DNA of 64,000 bases, taken from Clostridiaceae bacterium. GTDB lineage: Bacteria; Bacillota_I; Bacilli_A; Erysipelotrichales; Coprobacillaceae. The stretch spans positions 124,001 to 188,000 of the forward strand of contig CABJAS010000006.1 in assembly GCA_902363625.1 (NCBI GenBank), read 5' to 3'. Positions 8,903 to 16,867 of the stretch are shown here, one piece after another. The position numbers and the translations under genes were made by a program. How positions within the stretch are numbered: position 1 is the stretch's first letter; each line of letters opens with the position of its first letter. The notes below the pieces were generated by a model that saw only the letters and a list, made by a program, of their open reading frames with translations, was not told the origin of the DNA and did no database searches.

Positions 8903-9481
8903 ATGAAAGAGAAAATTCGTTTTTATTTATGGCTGTGTTATGTCAATCTATTTATCAGCACGTTTACTTTTGGCGGAGGGTATGTGGTCATCCCGATGAT
9001 CAGAAAATACTTCGTCGAGCAAAAAAAATTATTCAGTGAGGAAGAACTGATGGAGATGGCTGCCATTGCTCAATCCTCTCCGGGAGCAATCGCAATCAAT
9101 TTAAGTATCTTAGCAGGAAAACGCACTGCCGGCTGGATCGGCATCCTCATCAGCAGTCTTTGTTCGATTCTTCCACCCATCATCATTCTCAGCTTCATAT
9201 CTACTTGGTATGTGGCATTTTCCAATAATCTCTATATCGCCGCAATCTTAAAAGGCATGCAAGCCGGTGTTGCCGCTCTGATCGTCGATTTGATTATTGA
9301 TATGTATAAAATGATCTTAGAAGAAAAATCGGTATTATTAAATCTATTGGTTCCCGCTGCTTTTATTGCCAATGCTTTTTTTAATGTCAATGTCATGCTG
9401 ATCCTGATTATCAGTTCTTTAATCAGTGTTTTCTTCTTATTTATGCAGCCGGTTGTTAAAAGGAGGCAAAAGCATGTTTAA
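8903..9481 (+). CDS. Chromate transporter family protein, first half (ChrA-like)
   Basis: About 192 residues, one CHR domain. An FTFGGGYVVIPMI motif is near residue 20, AIAQSSPGAIAINLSI follows, and there are five or so hydrophobic segments. Full-length ChrA has two such domains; here each is a separate gene, a short-chain CHR pair thought to form an antiparallel heterodimer. The ATG follows AAAGGAG. It overlaps the next gene by eight bases (ATGTTTAA), so translation is coupled. The substrate may be chromate, sulfate or another anion. Confidence 0.88.
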   Translation: MKEKIRFYLWLCYVNLFISTFTFGGGYVVIPMIRKYFVEQKKLFSEEELMEMAAIAQSSPGAIAINLSILAGKRTAGWIGILISSLCSILPPIIILSFISTWYVAFSNNLYIAAILKGMQAGVAALIVDLIIDMYKMILEEKSVLLNLLVPAAFIANAFFNVNVMLILIISSLISVFFLFMQPVVKRRQKHV

Positions 9482-10022
9482 TCTATTTATGACCTTTTTA
9501 AAAATCGGTCTATGCAGCATCGGTGGCGGTTATGCGATCATACCGATGATTCAGCAGCAGGTTGTTTTAACACAGGGATGGATCAGTGAAAAAGTATTTA
9601 CCGATATTATTACTATTTCACAAATGACACCGGGTCCCTTAGCGGTGAACACCTCTACTTTTGTCGGGATTCAAATTGCAGGCATTCCCGGCGCTATTGT
9701 TGCCACTGTAGGATGTATCCTGTGTGGAATCCTTATTTCGACCTTGCTTTATGAGTTCTTCAAGAAATATAAACATTCCATATATATTTTTGAGATCCTC
9801 AAATCATTGAAAGCCACTTCTTTAGGCTTGATCGTCTCTGCCGCCTTTACGATTCTGCTGCTGACTTTTTTTGGTACTTCCACTTTAAACAGCTCTGTTC
9901 ATGGGGATTTGCTGGCAATGCTGGTATTTGGAGCTGCCTTATTTTTATTAAGAAAATATAAGGTGAATCCGATTGTCATGATGAGCTTATGTGGTGTCAT
10001 CGGCTTATTTATCTACATCTAA
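9474..10022 (+). CDS. Chromate transporter family protein, second half
   Basis: About 182 residues, the second short CHR protein of the pair. It has IGGGYAIIPMIQ near residue 15, SQMTPGPLAVNTSTFVG and an IPGAIVATVG segment. The start is the ATG at 9474, eight bases inside the previous gene, behind AAAGGAGG; an in-frame codon further upstream lacks a ribosome site. It acts with the upstream partner in the membrane and ends at a strong bidirectional terminator. Confidence 0.88.
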   Translation: MFNLFMTFLKIGLCSIGGGYAIIPMIQQQVVLTQGWISEKVFTDIITISQMTPGPLAVNTSTFVGIQIAGIPGAIVATVGCILCGILISTLLYEFFKKYKHSIYIFEILKSLKATSLGLIVSAAFTILLLTFFGTSTLNSSVHGDLLAMLVFGAALFLLRKYKVNPIVMMSLCGVIGLFIYI

Positions 10023-10045
10023 AAAGGTTGGAAATTCCAACCTTT
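10023..10045. terminator. Bidirectional terminator
   Basis: AAAGGTTGG and CCAACCTTT form a nine-base stem between the convergent chr genes and the HAD gene. Confidence 0.8.
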
Positions 10046-10834
10046 CTAAATAAACTGATAATGCTTTAACGCTTTGGCTACACCATCTGATCCCACATCA
10101 TCACTGATGTATTCGGCAATTTCTTTCAATGCTTCCACAGCATTTTCCATCGCTATACCGTGCCCCACAACACTTAGCATTTCAAGATCATTATTTCCAT
10201 CACCAAAAGCATAGGTATCCTTAATATCAATGGCTAATGCTTTAGTCAGTTCAATGATTCCTACTCCTTTATTAATCCCCTTGATATTAAGATCAAAGGA
10301 AAGCTGATTAGGATGCTGAGCAATGTCAAAATGTTCTCCCAGCAAGTCATAGACTAACTTAAATTCTTTAGGATCTTGAACCTTAACCATTGCAATATAC
10401 GCTTCAATATCCTTTTCATCGAAGCTATCCACCATCGTTTCTGCATCCATTTCCCAGCGTCTGCTGAAATCCTGGATGCTTTTTCTATTTTTATCATTTA
10501 CATAAATATGATCATAGCCTTCAATATAGTAATCAAAACCATATTGATCACATACCTGTATCAGCGCTTTAACAGCAGACTGAGAAATTTTTTGCTTAAA
10601 GATACATTTTCCTTTATATTCCACATAAGCTCCATTGCATGTCACAAAGCCACTAAAAGGGAAATCTCGAATCGGCTTTACAATAAAACATTTTGTTCTT
10701 CCCGTCGCAATGAATGCCAAATGCTCTTGCTGAAGTTTTAAAATAGCGGCTTTATTCACCGGTGAAATATCAATGAGTCCATGCGGAGTATCTAACAATG
10801 TCCCATCAATATCAAAAAAGAAAGCTTTACTCAT
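10046..10834 (-). CDS. HAD superfamily hydrolase, Cof-like subfamily IIB
   Basis: A 262-residue paralogue of the protein at 1303-2088. Motif I DIDGT is near residue 8, a TGRTK motif II follows near residue 44, and motif IV FGDGNNDLEML lies near residue 211. The C-terminal KALKHYQFI closely resembles the KHYQLI end of the first protein, showing recent common descent. It is probably a cytosolic sugar- or nucleotide-phosphate phosphatase with unknown substrate. It stands alone between two terminators. Confidence 0.88.
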   Translation of the reverse strand: MSKAFFFDIDGTLLDTPHGLIDISPVNKAAILKLQQEHLAFIATGRTKCFIVKPIRDFPFSGFVTCNGAYVEYKGKCIFKQKISQSAVKALIQVCDQYGFDYYIEGYDHIYVNDKNRKSIQDFSRRWEMDAETMVDSFDEKDIEAYIAMVKVQDPKEFKLVYDLLGEHFDIAQHPNQLSFDLNIKGINKGVGIIELTKALAIDIKDTYAFGDGNNDLEMLSVVGHGIAMENAVEALKEIAEYISDDVGSDGVAKALKHYQFI

Positions 10835-10893
10835 AACCTACCTCCTACCTTGTTTATCATACCAAGAATTCTCCTGAATTACTATTAATTACT

Positions 10894-10922
10894 AAAGAAA
10901 AACCGCCGGCTTCACCAGCAGT
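10894..10922 (-). terminator. Terminator of the Sel1-repeat gene
   Basis: ACTGCTGG pairs with CCGGCGGT (10915-10922 with 10902-10909, two G-U pairs), followed by TTTTTC on the minus strand. Confidence 0.65.
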
Positions 10923-10926
10923 CCTT

Positions 10927-13900
10927 CTATTTTTTAAGGAAACCAAAGAGTCCCTTTTTCTTATTTTTTTCTTGTTCTGCTTTTTCTTTTTTGACGTTTT
11001 CCAGTTTCTCAACAGCTTCTTCGTACCCATCATCTATAGCTTCCTGATACCAGCGAATCGCTTCATCTAAATCCTTTTTAACACCAATACCTTTTTCATA
11101 ACAGTGTCCTAAATTACTTTTAGCAATACGATTTCCCTGACGGGCTGCTTTGGCATAAAGTTCTACTGCTTTTGCTTCATCCTTTTTGACACCGGTCCCG
11201 TTTTCATAGTTGACTCCTAAATTATTGATCGCTGTAATATGACCTAAATCTGCGGCTTCTTGATAAAGCACAACAGCTTTTGCTTCATCTTTTTCCACAC
11301 CGGTTCCAAAATCATAACAGCAAGCTAAGTTATAGATTCCTTGCGGAAATTTTGCATCTGCACTGCTTTGATATAGTTCAATCGCCTTTTTAAGATCGAC
11401 TTCGACTCCGATTCCCGTTTCATAGCAATACCCTAAAAAGCAAGTAGCTCTGGCATAACCAAGGTCAGAGGCGCGGCGATATAATTCTACGGCTTTATCC
11501 GGATTTTTATCAACCCCATAGCCGTTTTCATACATAACCCCTAAGTTAGTCATCCCTCTGCCCGAATTCATATCAGCGGCTTTTTGATAGTATTCCACCG
11601 CTTTTTCATAAGATTGTTCCACACCTTTACCAAATTCAAAGAAAACTCCTAGATTACAGCAGGCATTAATATCATCCTGATCTGCTGCTTTTTGATACCA
11701 TTCAGCAGCCATTTTGAGATCCGCCTCGACACCGTCTCCCACTTCATAGCAATAGCCTAAATTACATTGGGCACGCGGATAGCCTTGCTGGGCAGAAGCT
11801 TGATACCATTTAAATGCCAAATCAATATTTTTTTCTGTTCCGATTCCGTAATCGTACATATAGCCTAAGTTGCATTGCCCGACTGCATCCTCATTTTCAG
11901 CCGATAAAGTATAGTAATGAAGTGCCTGAGTAAGGTCTTTTGTAGTTCCTTCTCCCATTTCATAGCAGTAGCCTGTTACACACTGGGCTCTGGCAAATCC
12001 TGCATCCGCCGCTTTTTTATACCAAACAAACGCTTCTTCCATATTCGCTTCTACACCATCACCGTTTTCTAAACAGCAGGCATAATTATACATCGCACGT
12101 GGATAATGCTGATTAGAGGCGGCAATATACCATTTTACCGCTTCTTCCATATTCTTTTGAGTACCACGCCCCACTTCATAGCAAAGTCCTAAATTACATT
12201 GGGCACGGGGATAGCCTTGTTCTGCTGCCAACTGATAGAAGTGAACCGCCTGCTTGGCATCTTCTTCAACCCCAATTCCAACTTCATAGCAATACCCTAA
12301 ATTGCATTGAGCTACCGGATAGCCAAAGTCAGATGCTTTTCGATAATAATCGGTCGCTTTTTTCTCATCCTGCTCGCATCCCTGACCCGCTTCATAACAA
12401 TACCCGATACATGAAATAGCGCGCGGATAATCTTGCTTGGCTGCCATATCATAATATTTGAAGGCTTCATCATAATTGATTTCAACCCCGATTCCCACTT
12501 CATAACAATAACCTAAGTTACATTGAGCTACTGCATAGCCTTGTTCTGCCGCCTGACGATATAAGGAAACGGCAATCTGCGGATCGGCTTTACAGCCTAA
12601 TCCCACTTCATAGAAATAACCTAAGTTTGCCAGACCACGTGGATAGCCTTCTTTTGCAGACTGCTCATAATATTTAAAAGCTTCGTCGGCATTTCTTTCT
12701 ACCCCGATTCCACTTTCGTAGCAATACCCTAAATTGCATGCTCCAATCGGATCTCCTTGATCAGCCGCACGACGATAGTATTCACATGCCAAGGCTTCGT
12801 CTTTTTCAACTCCAAAGCCTACTTCTAAGCAATATCCGTATTTACACTGTGCCTGCGGATAATTCGCTTCTGCTGCCTGACGGTATAAGACAACTGCACG
12901 TTCAATATTTTCTTCTAAACCAATGGCATTTTCATAGTTGTAAGCAAGATTATACATCGCTCTTGGATACCCTTGATAAGCAGCACGTTCATAAAGCTCA
13001 TTCGCTTTTTTTATATCCTTTTCAACTCCATTGCCGTTTTCATAGCAATACGCTAAATTACATAATGCCGGTGCATAATCCTGATTGCTGGCAGCCACAT
13101 ACCATTCGATGGCAGCATCCATGTTCTGTTCGATGCCTTCTCCGAATTCATAACAGTAGGCGACATTGAACTGCGCTCTTTCATATCCATCTTCTGCGGC
13201 TTTTAAATACCATTCAAAAGATTTTTCCGGATCCGGATTCACATAAATCCCAAATTCATAACAAGCGCCAATGCACCATTTAGCCGGTGTGAAATTCTTT
13301 TCTGCCGCTTTTGTATAATATTCAAACGCTTTTTGATGATCCTTTTCGATTCCGATCCCATATTCATAGCAATGCCCTAGATTGCATAATGCTCGTGCAT
13401 AACCCTGTTCTGCTGAAGCCTGATACCATTTCACCGCTTCCTCAAAGTTTTTTTCTACTCCGCGTCCCATTTCATAGCAATACGCTAAATTGCATTGTCC
13501 GACATCATCCCCATTATTAGCTGCGGCAGTATACCAGTGAATCGCTTCTGACAAGTCTTCGCCTACTCCCTGTCCCATTTCATAGCAATACCCTAAAATA
13601 CATTGAGCAGGAGGAAAGCCTAGGATAGCCGCGTGCTTAAACAGCTCCGCCGCTTTAATTTCATCATGCAGCTTTCCATTTCCATAAAAATATTTTAAAC
13701 CTAATTCATAGATGCCTTCTGGCGTAGACGGTATTTCTTCCACTTCTTCAATGATCTCATCTTCCTTCATTAAAAAGCAGATATCCATTCCTAAAATGCA
13801 GTCATCTTCTTCTATATAATAATGCTCTTCATTGATATAGGGCGTATTGGTAAAATCCAAGTCTTCTATTTCATAATTGCTTAGTACCTGCTTATACGCT

Positions 13901-14106
13901 TTATCAAGTTCATTCATCTTCTGATCATTATCATCGCTCTTAGCTGCCATTAATGTTTTTACTTTTAATAATTTAGTCTGTGTTTCGCTAAATCCTTCGA
14001 TTTTTATTTTACACCAAGTGATATCACCTTCACACGTTATAATCTCATCGACATTCCATTGATTAAATAATGGTTCATAAAATTTTAGCCTTTCTAATAT
14101 ATCCAT
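10927..14106 (-). CDS. Giant Sel1-like repeat protein, cysteine-rich, cytosolic
   Basis: A 1059-residue protein without signal peptide or membrane segment. Residues 1-125 are a unique N-terminal domain. From about 130 to 1035 I count 25 tandem 36-residue Sel1 (TPR-like) repeats of the form AQCNLGYCYEVGIGVEKD, followed by a Lys/Glu-rich tail ending KKKGLFGFLKK. Most repeats carry cysteines at the same two positions (CNLGYCYE), which is unusual. Sel1 repeats form an alpha-solenoid that binds proteins; some are T6SS/Dot-Icm or host-interaction factors, others are scaffolds. No partner gene is evident; it is flanked by unrelated genes. Confidence 0.9.
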   Translation of the reverse strand: MDILERLKFYEPLFNQWNVDEIITCEGDITWCKIKIEGFSETQTKLLKVKTLMAAKSDDNDQKMNELDKAYKQVLSNYEIEDLDFTNTPYINEEHYYIEEDDCILGMDICFLMKEDEIIEEVEEIPSTPEGIYELGLKYFYGNGKLHDEIKAAELFKHAAILGFPPAQCILGYCYEMGQGVGEDLSEAIHWYTAAANNGDDVGQCNLAYCYEMGRGVEKNFEEAVKWYQASAEQGYARALCNLGHCYEYGIGIEKDHQKAFEYYTKAAEKNFTPAKWCIGACYEFGIYVNPDPEKSFEWYLKAAEDGYERAQFNVAYCYEFGEGIEQNMDAAIEWYVAASNQDYAPALCNLAYCYENGNGVEKDIKKANELYERAAYQGYPRAMYNLAYNYENAIGLEENIERAVVLYRQAAEANYPQAQCKYGYCLEVGFGVEKDEALACEYYRRAADQGDPIGACNLGYCYESGIGVERNADEAFKYYEQSAKEGYPRGLANLGYFYEVGLGCKADPQIAVSLYRQAAEQGYAVAQCNLGYCYEVGIGVEINYDEAFKYYDMAAKQDYPRAISCIGYCYEAGQGCEQDEKKATDYYRKASDFGYPVAQCNLGYCYEVGIGVEEDAKQAVHFYQLAAEQGYPRAQCNLGLCYEVGRGTQKNMEEAVKWYIAASNQHYPRAMYNYACCLENGDGVEANMEEAFVWYKKAADAGFARAQCVTGYCYEMGEGTTKDLTQALHYYTLSAENEDAVGQCNLGYMYDYGIGTEKNIDLAFKWYQASAQQGYPRAQCNLGYCYEVGDGVEADLKMAAEWYQKAADQDDINACCNLGVFFEFGKGVEQSYEKAVEYYQKAADMNSGRGMTNLGVMYENGYGVDKNPDKAVELYRRASDLGYARATCFLGYCYETGIGVEVDLKKAIELYQSSADAKFPQGIYNLACCYDFGTGVEKDEAKAVVLYQEAADLGHITAINNLGVNYENGTGVKKDEAKAVELYAKAARQGNRIAKSNLGHCYEKGIGVKKDLDEAIRWYQEAIDDGYEEAVEKLENVKKEKAEQEKNKKKGLFGFLKK

Positions 14107-14428
14107 ATTATTCTCCCCGTATTTATAATTTATATATATCTATATCATACCATATTCGTTATATTTGAACAAAAAAATTATAAAAAATTCAATTCTTAAA
14201 AGTAACTTTACAATTTCGAACCATAATAAGACTGTACCAATAAACTATTTAGTGTTAATATTAGTTTGGTGTATGCTATTGTTTCCAAATAGCTAACAGA
14301 AAATATGATAATAAAGGAAAAAGAGAAACAAATAATTTATTTTCATACAAGTTTAGAGATTTTATCGTATTTTCTATATGAATCGTATATAATATGATTA
14401 AAGTTTTTAAAAAAAATGAGGGTATAAA
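14107..14428. other. Divergent intergenic region, no gene seen
   Basis: A 322-base AT-rich gap between the Sel1 gene (leftward) and an XRE gene (rightward). A TATAAT at 14388-14393 could be the -10 box of the XRE gene but no good -35 was found. No RNA structure or ORF with a ribosome site was seen. Confidence 0.5.
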
Positions 14429-14779
14429 ATGAAGAAATTAGGGTCAAGAATCGTTGGATTACGACAAGAATTAAACATTACGCAAATTTCTTTAGCGAAG
14501 TCTGTAGGTATAACAAAGTCAATGCTATCTAAATATGAAAATGATATCAATGTTCCAAAAGCTGATGTGCTTGGAGAAATTGCTACTCGTTTAGATACTT
14601 CAACTGACTATTTGCTTGGTAAAACGGATAATCCGGCACCAATTATAAAGAATGATACATGGATTCAACTTCGCGAAGATGAATATGAAATTCTTCAAGG
14701 CTTCAGAGCGTTGAACGAAGAAAATAAAGTGCGTATTAAAGAACGTATGGATTGTTTGTCGTCTTTCCAAGAAAAGTAA
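14429..14779 (+). CDS. XRE-family transcriptional regulator
   Basis: A 116-residue protein. HTH_3 domain residues 5-60 (GLRQELNITQISLAKSVGIT, SMLSKYENDINVPKADVLGE) end with the LDTSTDYLLGKTD signature of phage-repressor-like XRE proteins. The C-terminal 50 residues resemble the short dimerisation tail of such regulators. It is single-gene and closed by a strong terminator. It may guard the accessory region that follows, but no operator was identified. Confidence 0.9.
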   Translation: MKKLGSRIVGLRQELNITQISLAKSVGITKSMLSKYENDINVPKADVLGEIATRLDTSTDYLLGKTDNPAPIIKNDTWIQLREDEYEILQGFRALNEENKVRIKERMDCLSSFQEK

Positions 14780-14788
14780 AAAAAGCGT

Positions 14789-14832
14789 AAATAACGAAAT
14801 TATCTGTCATTAGGTAATTTCGTTATTTTTGT
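14789..14832 (+). terminator. Terminator of XRE gene
   Basis: A 14-bp perfect stem (AAATAACGAAATTA, 14789-14802, with 14815-14828) followed by T-rich sequence. Confidence 0.85.
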
Positions 14833-14898
14833 TTAATTCGCCGGAGCGTTGGTTGTATAAAGGAAGGAATTTGCTACAATGATAGAGGAGGTGTTGTT

Positions 14899-15045
14899 AT
14901 GAACAGTTTAAAAGTAGGACAGTTAATTTTAGCTTTACGCAAGGAAAAGAAGATGACTCAAAAAGAATTGGCAGATCAACTATTAATCAGTGATCGCACC
15001 GTTTCTAAATGGGAACGCGGAGTTTCTCAAACAAAAGGATATTAG
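14899..15045 (+). pseudogene. 5' half of an interrupted XRE regulator gene
   Basis: ATG at 14899 behind GGAGG. It encodes MNSLKVGQLILALRKEKKMT, then QKELADQLLISDRTVSKWERG, a complete HTH_3 helix set, and stops after seven foreign codons (stop 15043-15045). The conserved continuation expected after WERG, (x)GCPDISLLPSLANLFGVSV, is absent here but is found in frame at 17491-17946. The homologous broken gene at 20849-21330 shows the two parts contiguous (WERGVCLMDISLL). The break therefore marks an insertion at about 15021. Confidence 0.85.
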
Positions 15046-15441
15046 AAACAATCCATGAAATACCTGCTTGCAGATAAAAGAACTTGTTATTATGCTAAGA
15101 GATACTGCATAAGCGAAACACTATCTCCTTTTCAAAGCTGTAAAACAGCAGAGTGTTCCATTTCTGCTTGATTATCCTACACTTAACAGCTTATGGTTTG
15201 TCAAGGGCTTGTTGCGTAAGCAATGCCGGAGGCACCCTTTACAAATCATAGGCTGGGAAGTATTCTTTCAAAGCCAGAAACGGACAAAATATGCATATTA
15301 AAAGAAAGATACTGCTCTGCTTAAAATTGCATAAAAATCACCTCATATCTGTCTGCACAAAACGCCAAAAATTAAATTTAAACTTACGAAAAATAAAATT
15401 CAGCGTTAAAATATAGGTATCAAGAATGTGGGAGGTATGAG
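15046..15441. other. Noncoding left part of the element
   Basis: About 396 bases with no credible gene. It contains a long imperfect hairpin at 15192-15250 and AT-rich sequence (TAAAAT near 15405) before the ribosome site GGGAGG of the 79-residue gene. Confidence 0.5.
15192..15250. repeat. Long imperfect hairpin with nested inner stem
   Basis: The outer arms TATGGTTTGTCAAGGG (15192-15207) and CCCTTTACAAATCATA (15235-15250) pair at 15 of 16 positions including one G-U pair. Inside, TTGC (15212-15215) and GCAA (15220-15223) form a small stem with a GTAA loop. It is too long and lacks the T run of a terminator. It could be a transfer origin or regulatory RNA of the element. Confidence 0.6.
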
Positions 15442-15681
15442 ATGAAGAGGATTAAATCAGCGTGTATTACACAGACCTTGCATTTCCTTTTGAAAGAGGA
15501 TTATGACCATGAGTATGCGGTCAAAGCAGTCGATGAAGAAGTAAAGAAATACAAGGAACATTTAGAGAAAAATCATACAAAATATAAAATTCTCTCAGAA
15601 GAACGACAGGCTGATGGTTCGGTTATTCTTGAGATAAAAAAACAGTACAATACATCTCCAGTCGGGAACTATCTGGATTGA
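15442..15681 (+). CDS. Small conserved mobile-element protein, function unknown
   Basis: A 79-residue soluble, highly charged protein (MKRIKSACITQTLHFLLKED, then AVKAVDEEVKKYKEHLEKNH, TKYKILSEERQADGSVILEI, ending GNYLD). The ATG follows GGGAGG by six bases. Proteins of this type recur near recombinase genes of conjugative and mobilizable elements in gut Bacillota, as I remember them, but I know no function. The pattern of an alpha-helical N-terminus then two strands suggests a small regulatory or nucleic-acid-associated protein. It is one of the few intact genes in the element. Confidence 0.7.
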   Translation: MKRIKSACITQTLHFLLKEDYDHEYAVKAVDEEVKKYKEHLEKNHTKYKILSEERQADGSVILEIKKQYNTSPVGNYLD

Positions 15682-15689
15682 TTTTTTGA

Positions 15690-15718
15690 TTGACAATATC
15701 AGAAAATTTTGGTAGAAT
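15690..15718 (+). promoter_or_regulatory. Strong sigma-A promoter
   Basis: TTGACA (15690-15695), a 17-base spacer and TAGAAT (15713-15718). It fires about 15 bases before a strong terminator. Confidence 0.65.
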
Positions 15719-15724
15719 TAAGCA

Positions 15725-15773
15725 GTCAAACAGCGGACAGCGTAGAATTTTGATTTTTCTACGCTGTTTTTTT
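15725..15773 (+). ncRNA. Possible micro-transcript or attenuator leader
   Basis: Starting some seven bases after the TAGAAT box, the predicted transcript runs only about 50 bases before an 11-bp perfect stem (ACAGCGTAGAA at 15737-15747 with 15757-15767) and seven T. It is either a small RNA or an attenuator controlling the DUF2798 gene that starts about 100 bases later. Inferred only. Confidence 0.4.
15737..15773 (+). terminator. Strong intrinsic terminator or attenuator
   Basis: An 11-bp stem, nine-base loop and T7 run, located between promoter 15690-15718 and the DUF2798 gene. Confidence 0.85.
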
Positions 15774-15875
15774 GTTTGTCGTATTCCTGCCAAAACATCT
15801 TGAATATTGGAGAGTATTGTACTGTCTGAACTGTTATTCTATTACACTTTTTGATTTTTAGGAGGATTGATAAAA

Positions 15876-16364
15876 ATGGATTTTTACAAGAAATTACCAC
15901 GCAACAAAAAAGAATTTGCACTATTTATGGGGGTTGTTTCTATTATCTCTGTGAACATTATCGCACCGCTTATTACCTGTTTTGAAGCAGGATTTCACCT
16001 TTATGTATGGCAGAACGTATTGACGGTTCTCCCGTTTATTTGGGTGAGCGTGATTGTGATTGTACTTATCACATATATACCGGCGGAAAAAATGACAGCT
16101 TTGATTGTATCAAAAGGCGACAGTTTCCGTTCTCATATTGTGGTGAATATTTTATGTACGGTATTGATGATGTCTATTTTTCTGACTGTAATCGGAACAT
16201 GGATTGGAACACGCTCTATCACTTTAGAACCGATACAGATGTTTTTCTATAAGTGGCCTAGAAACTTTGCAATCTCATTATTTGTTGAAATGTGTATTGC
16301 ACAGCCGATTGCCAGATTTGTACTTTTACAACTGCATACAAAACTTGATGCAAAAAAGGACTGA
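15876..16364 (+). CDS. DUF2798 membrane protein
   Basis: About 162 residues with four hydrophobic segments in two repeated halves. Each half begins with a short polar N-terminus, then a helix with NIIAPLITCFEAGF or NILCTVLMMSIFLTVIGTW, then a second helix. This is the duplicated DUF2798 arrangement of small Bacillota membrane proteins, often beside stress or resistance regulators. I start at ATG 15876 behind AGGAGG; a TTG at 15867 is too close to the ribosome site. Function is unknown. It appears intact, unlike its neighbours. Confidence 0.75.
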   Translation: MDFYKKLPRNKKEFALFMGVVSIISVNIIAPLITCFEAGFHLYVWQNVLTVLPFIWVSVIVIVLITYIPAEKMTALIVSKGDSFRSHIVVNILCTVLMMSIFLTVIGTWIGTRSITLEPIQMFFYKWPRNFAISLFVEMCIAQPIARFVLLQLHTKLDAKKD

Positions 16365-16380
16365 GATAAATATTTGATGA

Positions 16381-16662
16381 AAAGGGCAGGAAGGAATAGA
16401 ACAAAGGAAAATCTATATTTCCGATATCTCGTCTGCGGTAGAGCAGGTTCGATTTTTCAGCTATACCGCTTATGACGCAGATTTGGAGACAGATAATACA
16501 AGAACAGATGTGAAGTCTATATTAGGCGTACTGGCAAATAATGTGGGAAAACATTCAACATTAAAGCTATACAATGCGCCGATAAATGAGGAATTGGATA
16601 ATTTTGTAATGAATTACAGAAGTGAGGATACTGGATATGCCGTACAAGATTGGGCCACGTAA
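16381..16662 (+). pseudogene. Gene fragment lacking a start, mobile-element type
   Basis: An open frame from a TGA (16378-16380) to a TAA (16660-16662), with no start codon near a ribosome site. It encodes KIYISDISSAVEQVRFFSYT, then DADLETDNTRTDVKSILGVL and LKLYNAPINEELDNFVMNYR. The composition is protein-like and resembles domains found in large conjugative-element proteins, but I do not recognise the family with confidence. It probably represents an internal piece left by deletion. Confidence 0.5.
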
Positions 16663-16816
16663 GATTGAAAAAAATTGTATAGACTGTCTGTATCAGGAAA
16701 AGAGAAGGTGCATATTAGACGAATGTTTTCTGGAAGTAGAGTTACGGAATGAAAAGGCTAAAAAAATATCTGCCGCTCGTGAAATAATCAAAAAACGGAA
16801 AAAACTGCGGCATTGA
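16637..16816 (+). CDS. Small cysteine-rich (possible zinc) protein
   Basis: About 59 residues from the ATG at 16637 (MPYKIGPRKIEKNCIDCLYQ), with C-x2-C then CILDEC giving four cysteines that could bind one zinc, and a very basic tail (REIIKKRKKLRH). It begins inside the end of the upstream fragment in another frame; no strong ribosome site was seen, and an in-frame ATG at 16622 is an alternative. Small proteins like this accompany mobile elements. Function is unknown. Confidence 0.5.
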   Translation: MPYKIGPRKIEKNCIDCLYQEKRRCILDECFLEVELRNEKAKKISAAREIIKKRKKLRH

Positions 16817-16867
16817 GCTGTGATATAGGGGCATATAAGCAACGGGAGTGATGATAATGGGAAAATA

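Noticed and set aside
11040..13700. Periodic 108-base repetition taken as a possible CRISPR or satellite array
   Set aside because: The repeats encode Sel1 units in one open frame and vary at third codon positions; there are no spacers.
11040..14050. Several long ORFs on the opposite strand of the Sel1 gene
   Set aside because: They are shadows of the regular 108-base repeat unit; they lack ribosome sites and have histidine/leucine-rich nonsense composition.
16381..16662. An intact gene between DUF2798 and the small cysteine protein
   Set aside because: The open frame begins directly after a stop with no start codon or ribosome site, so it is listed as a fragment.
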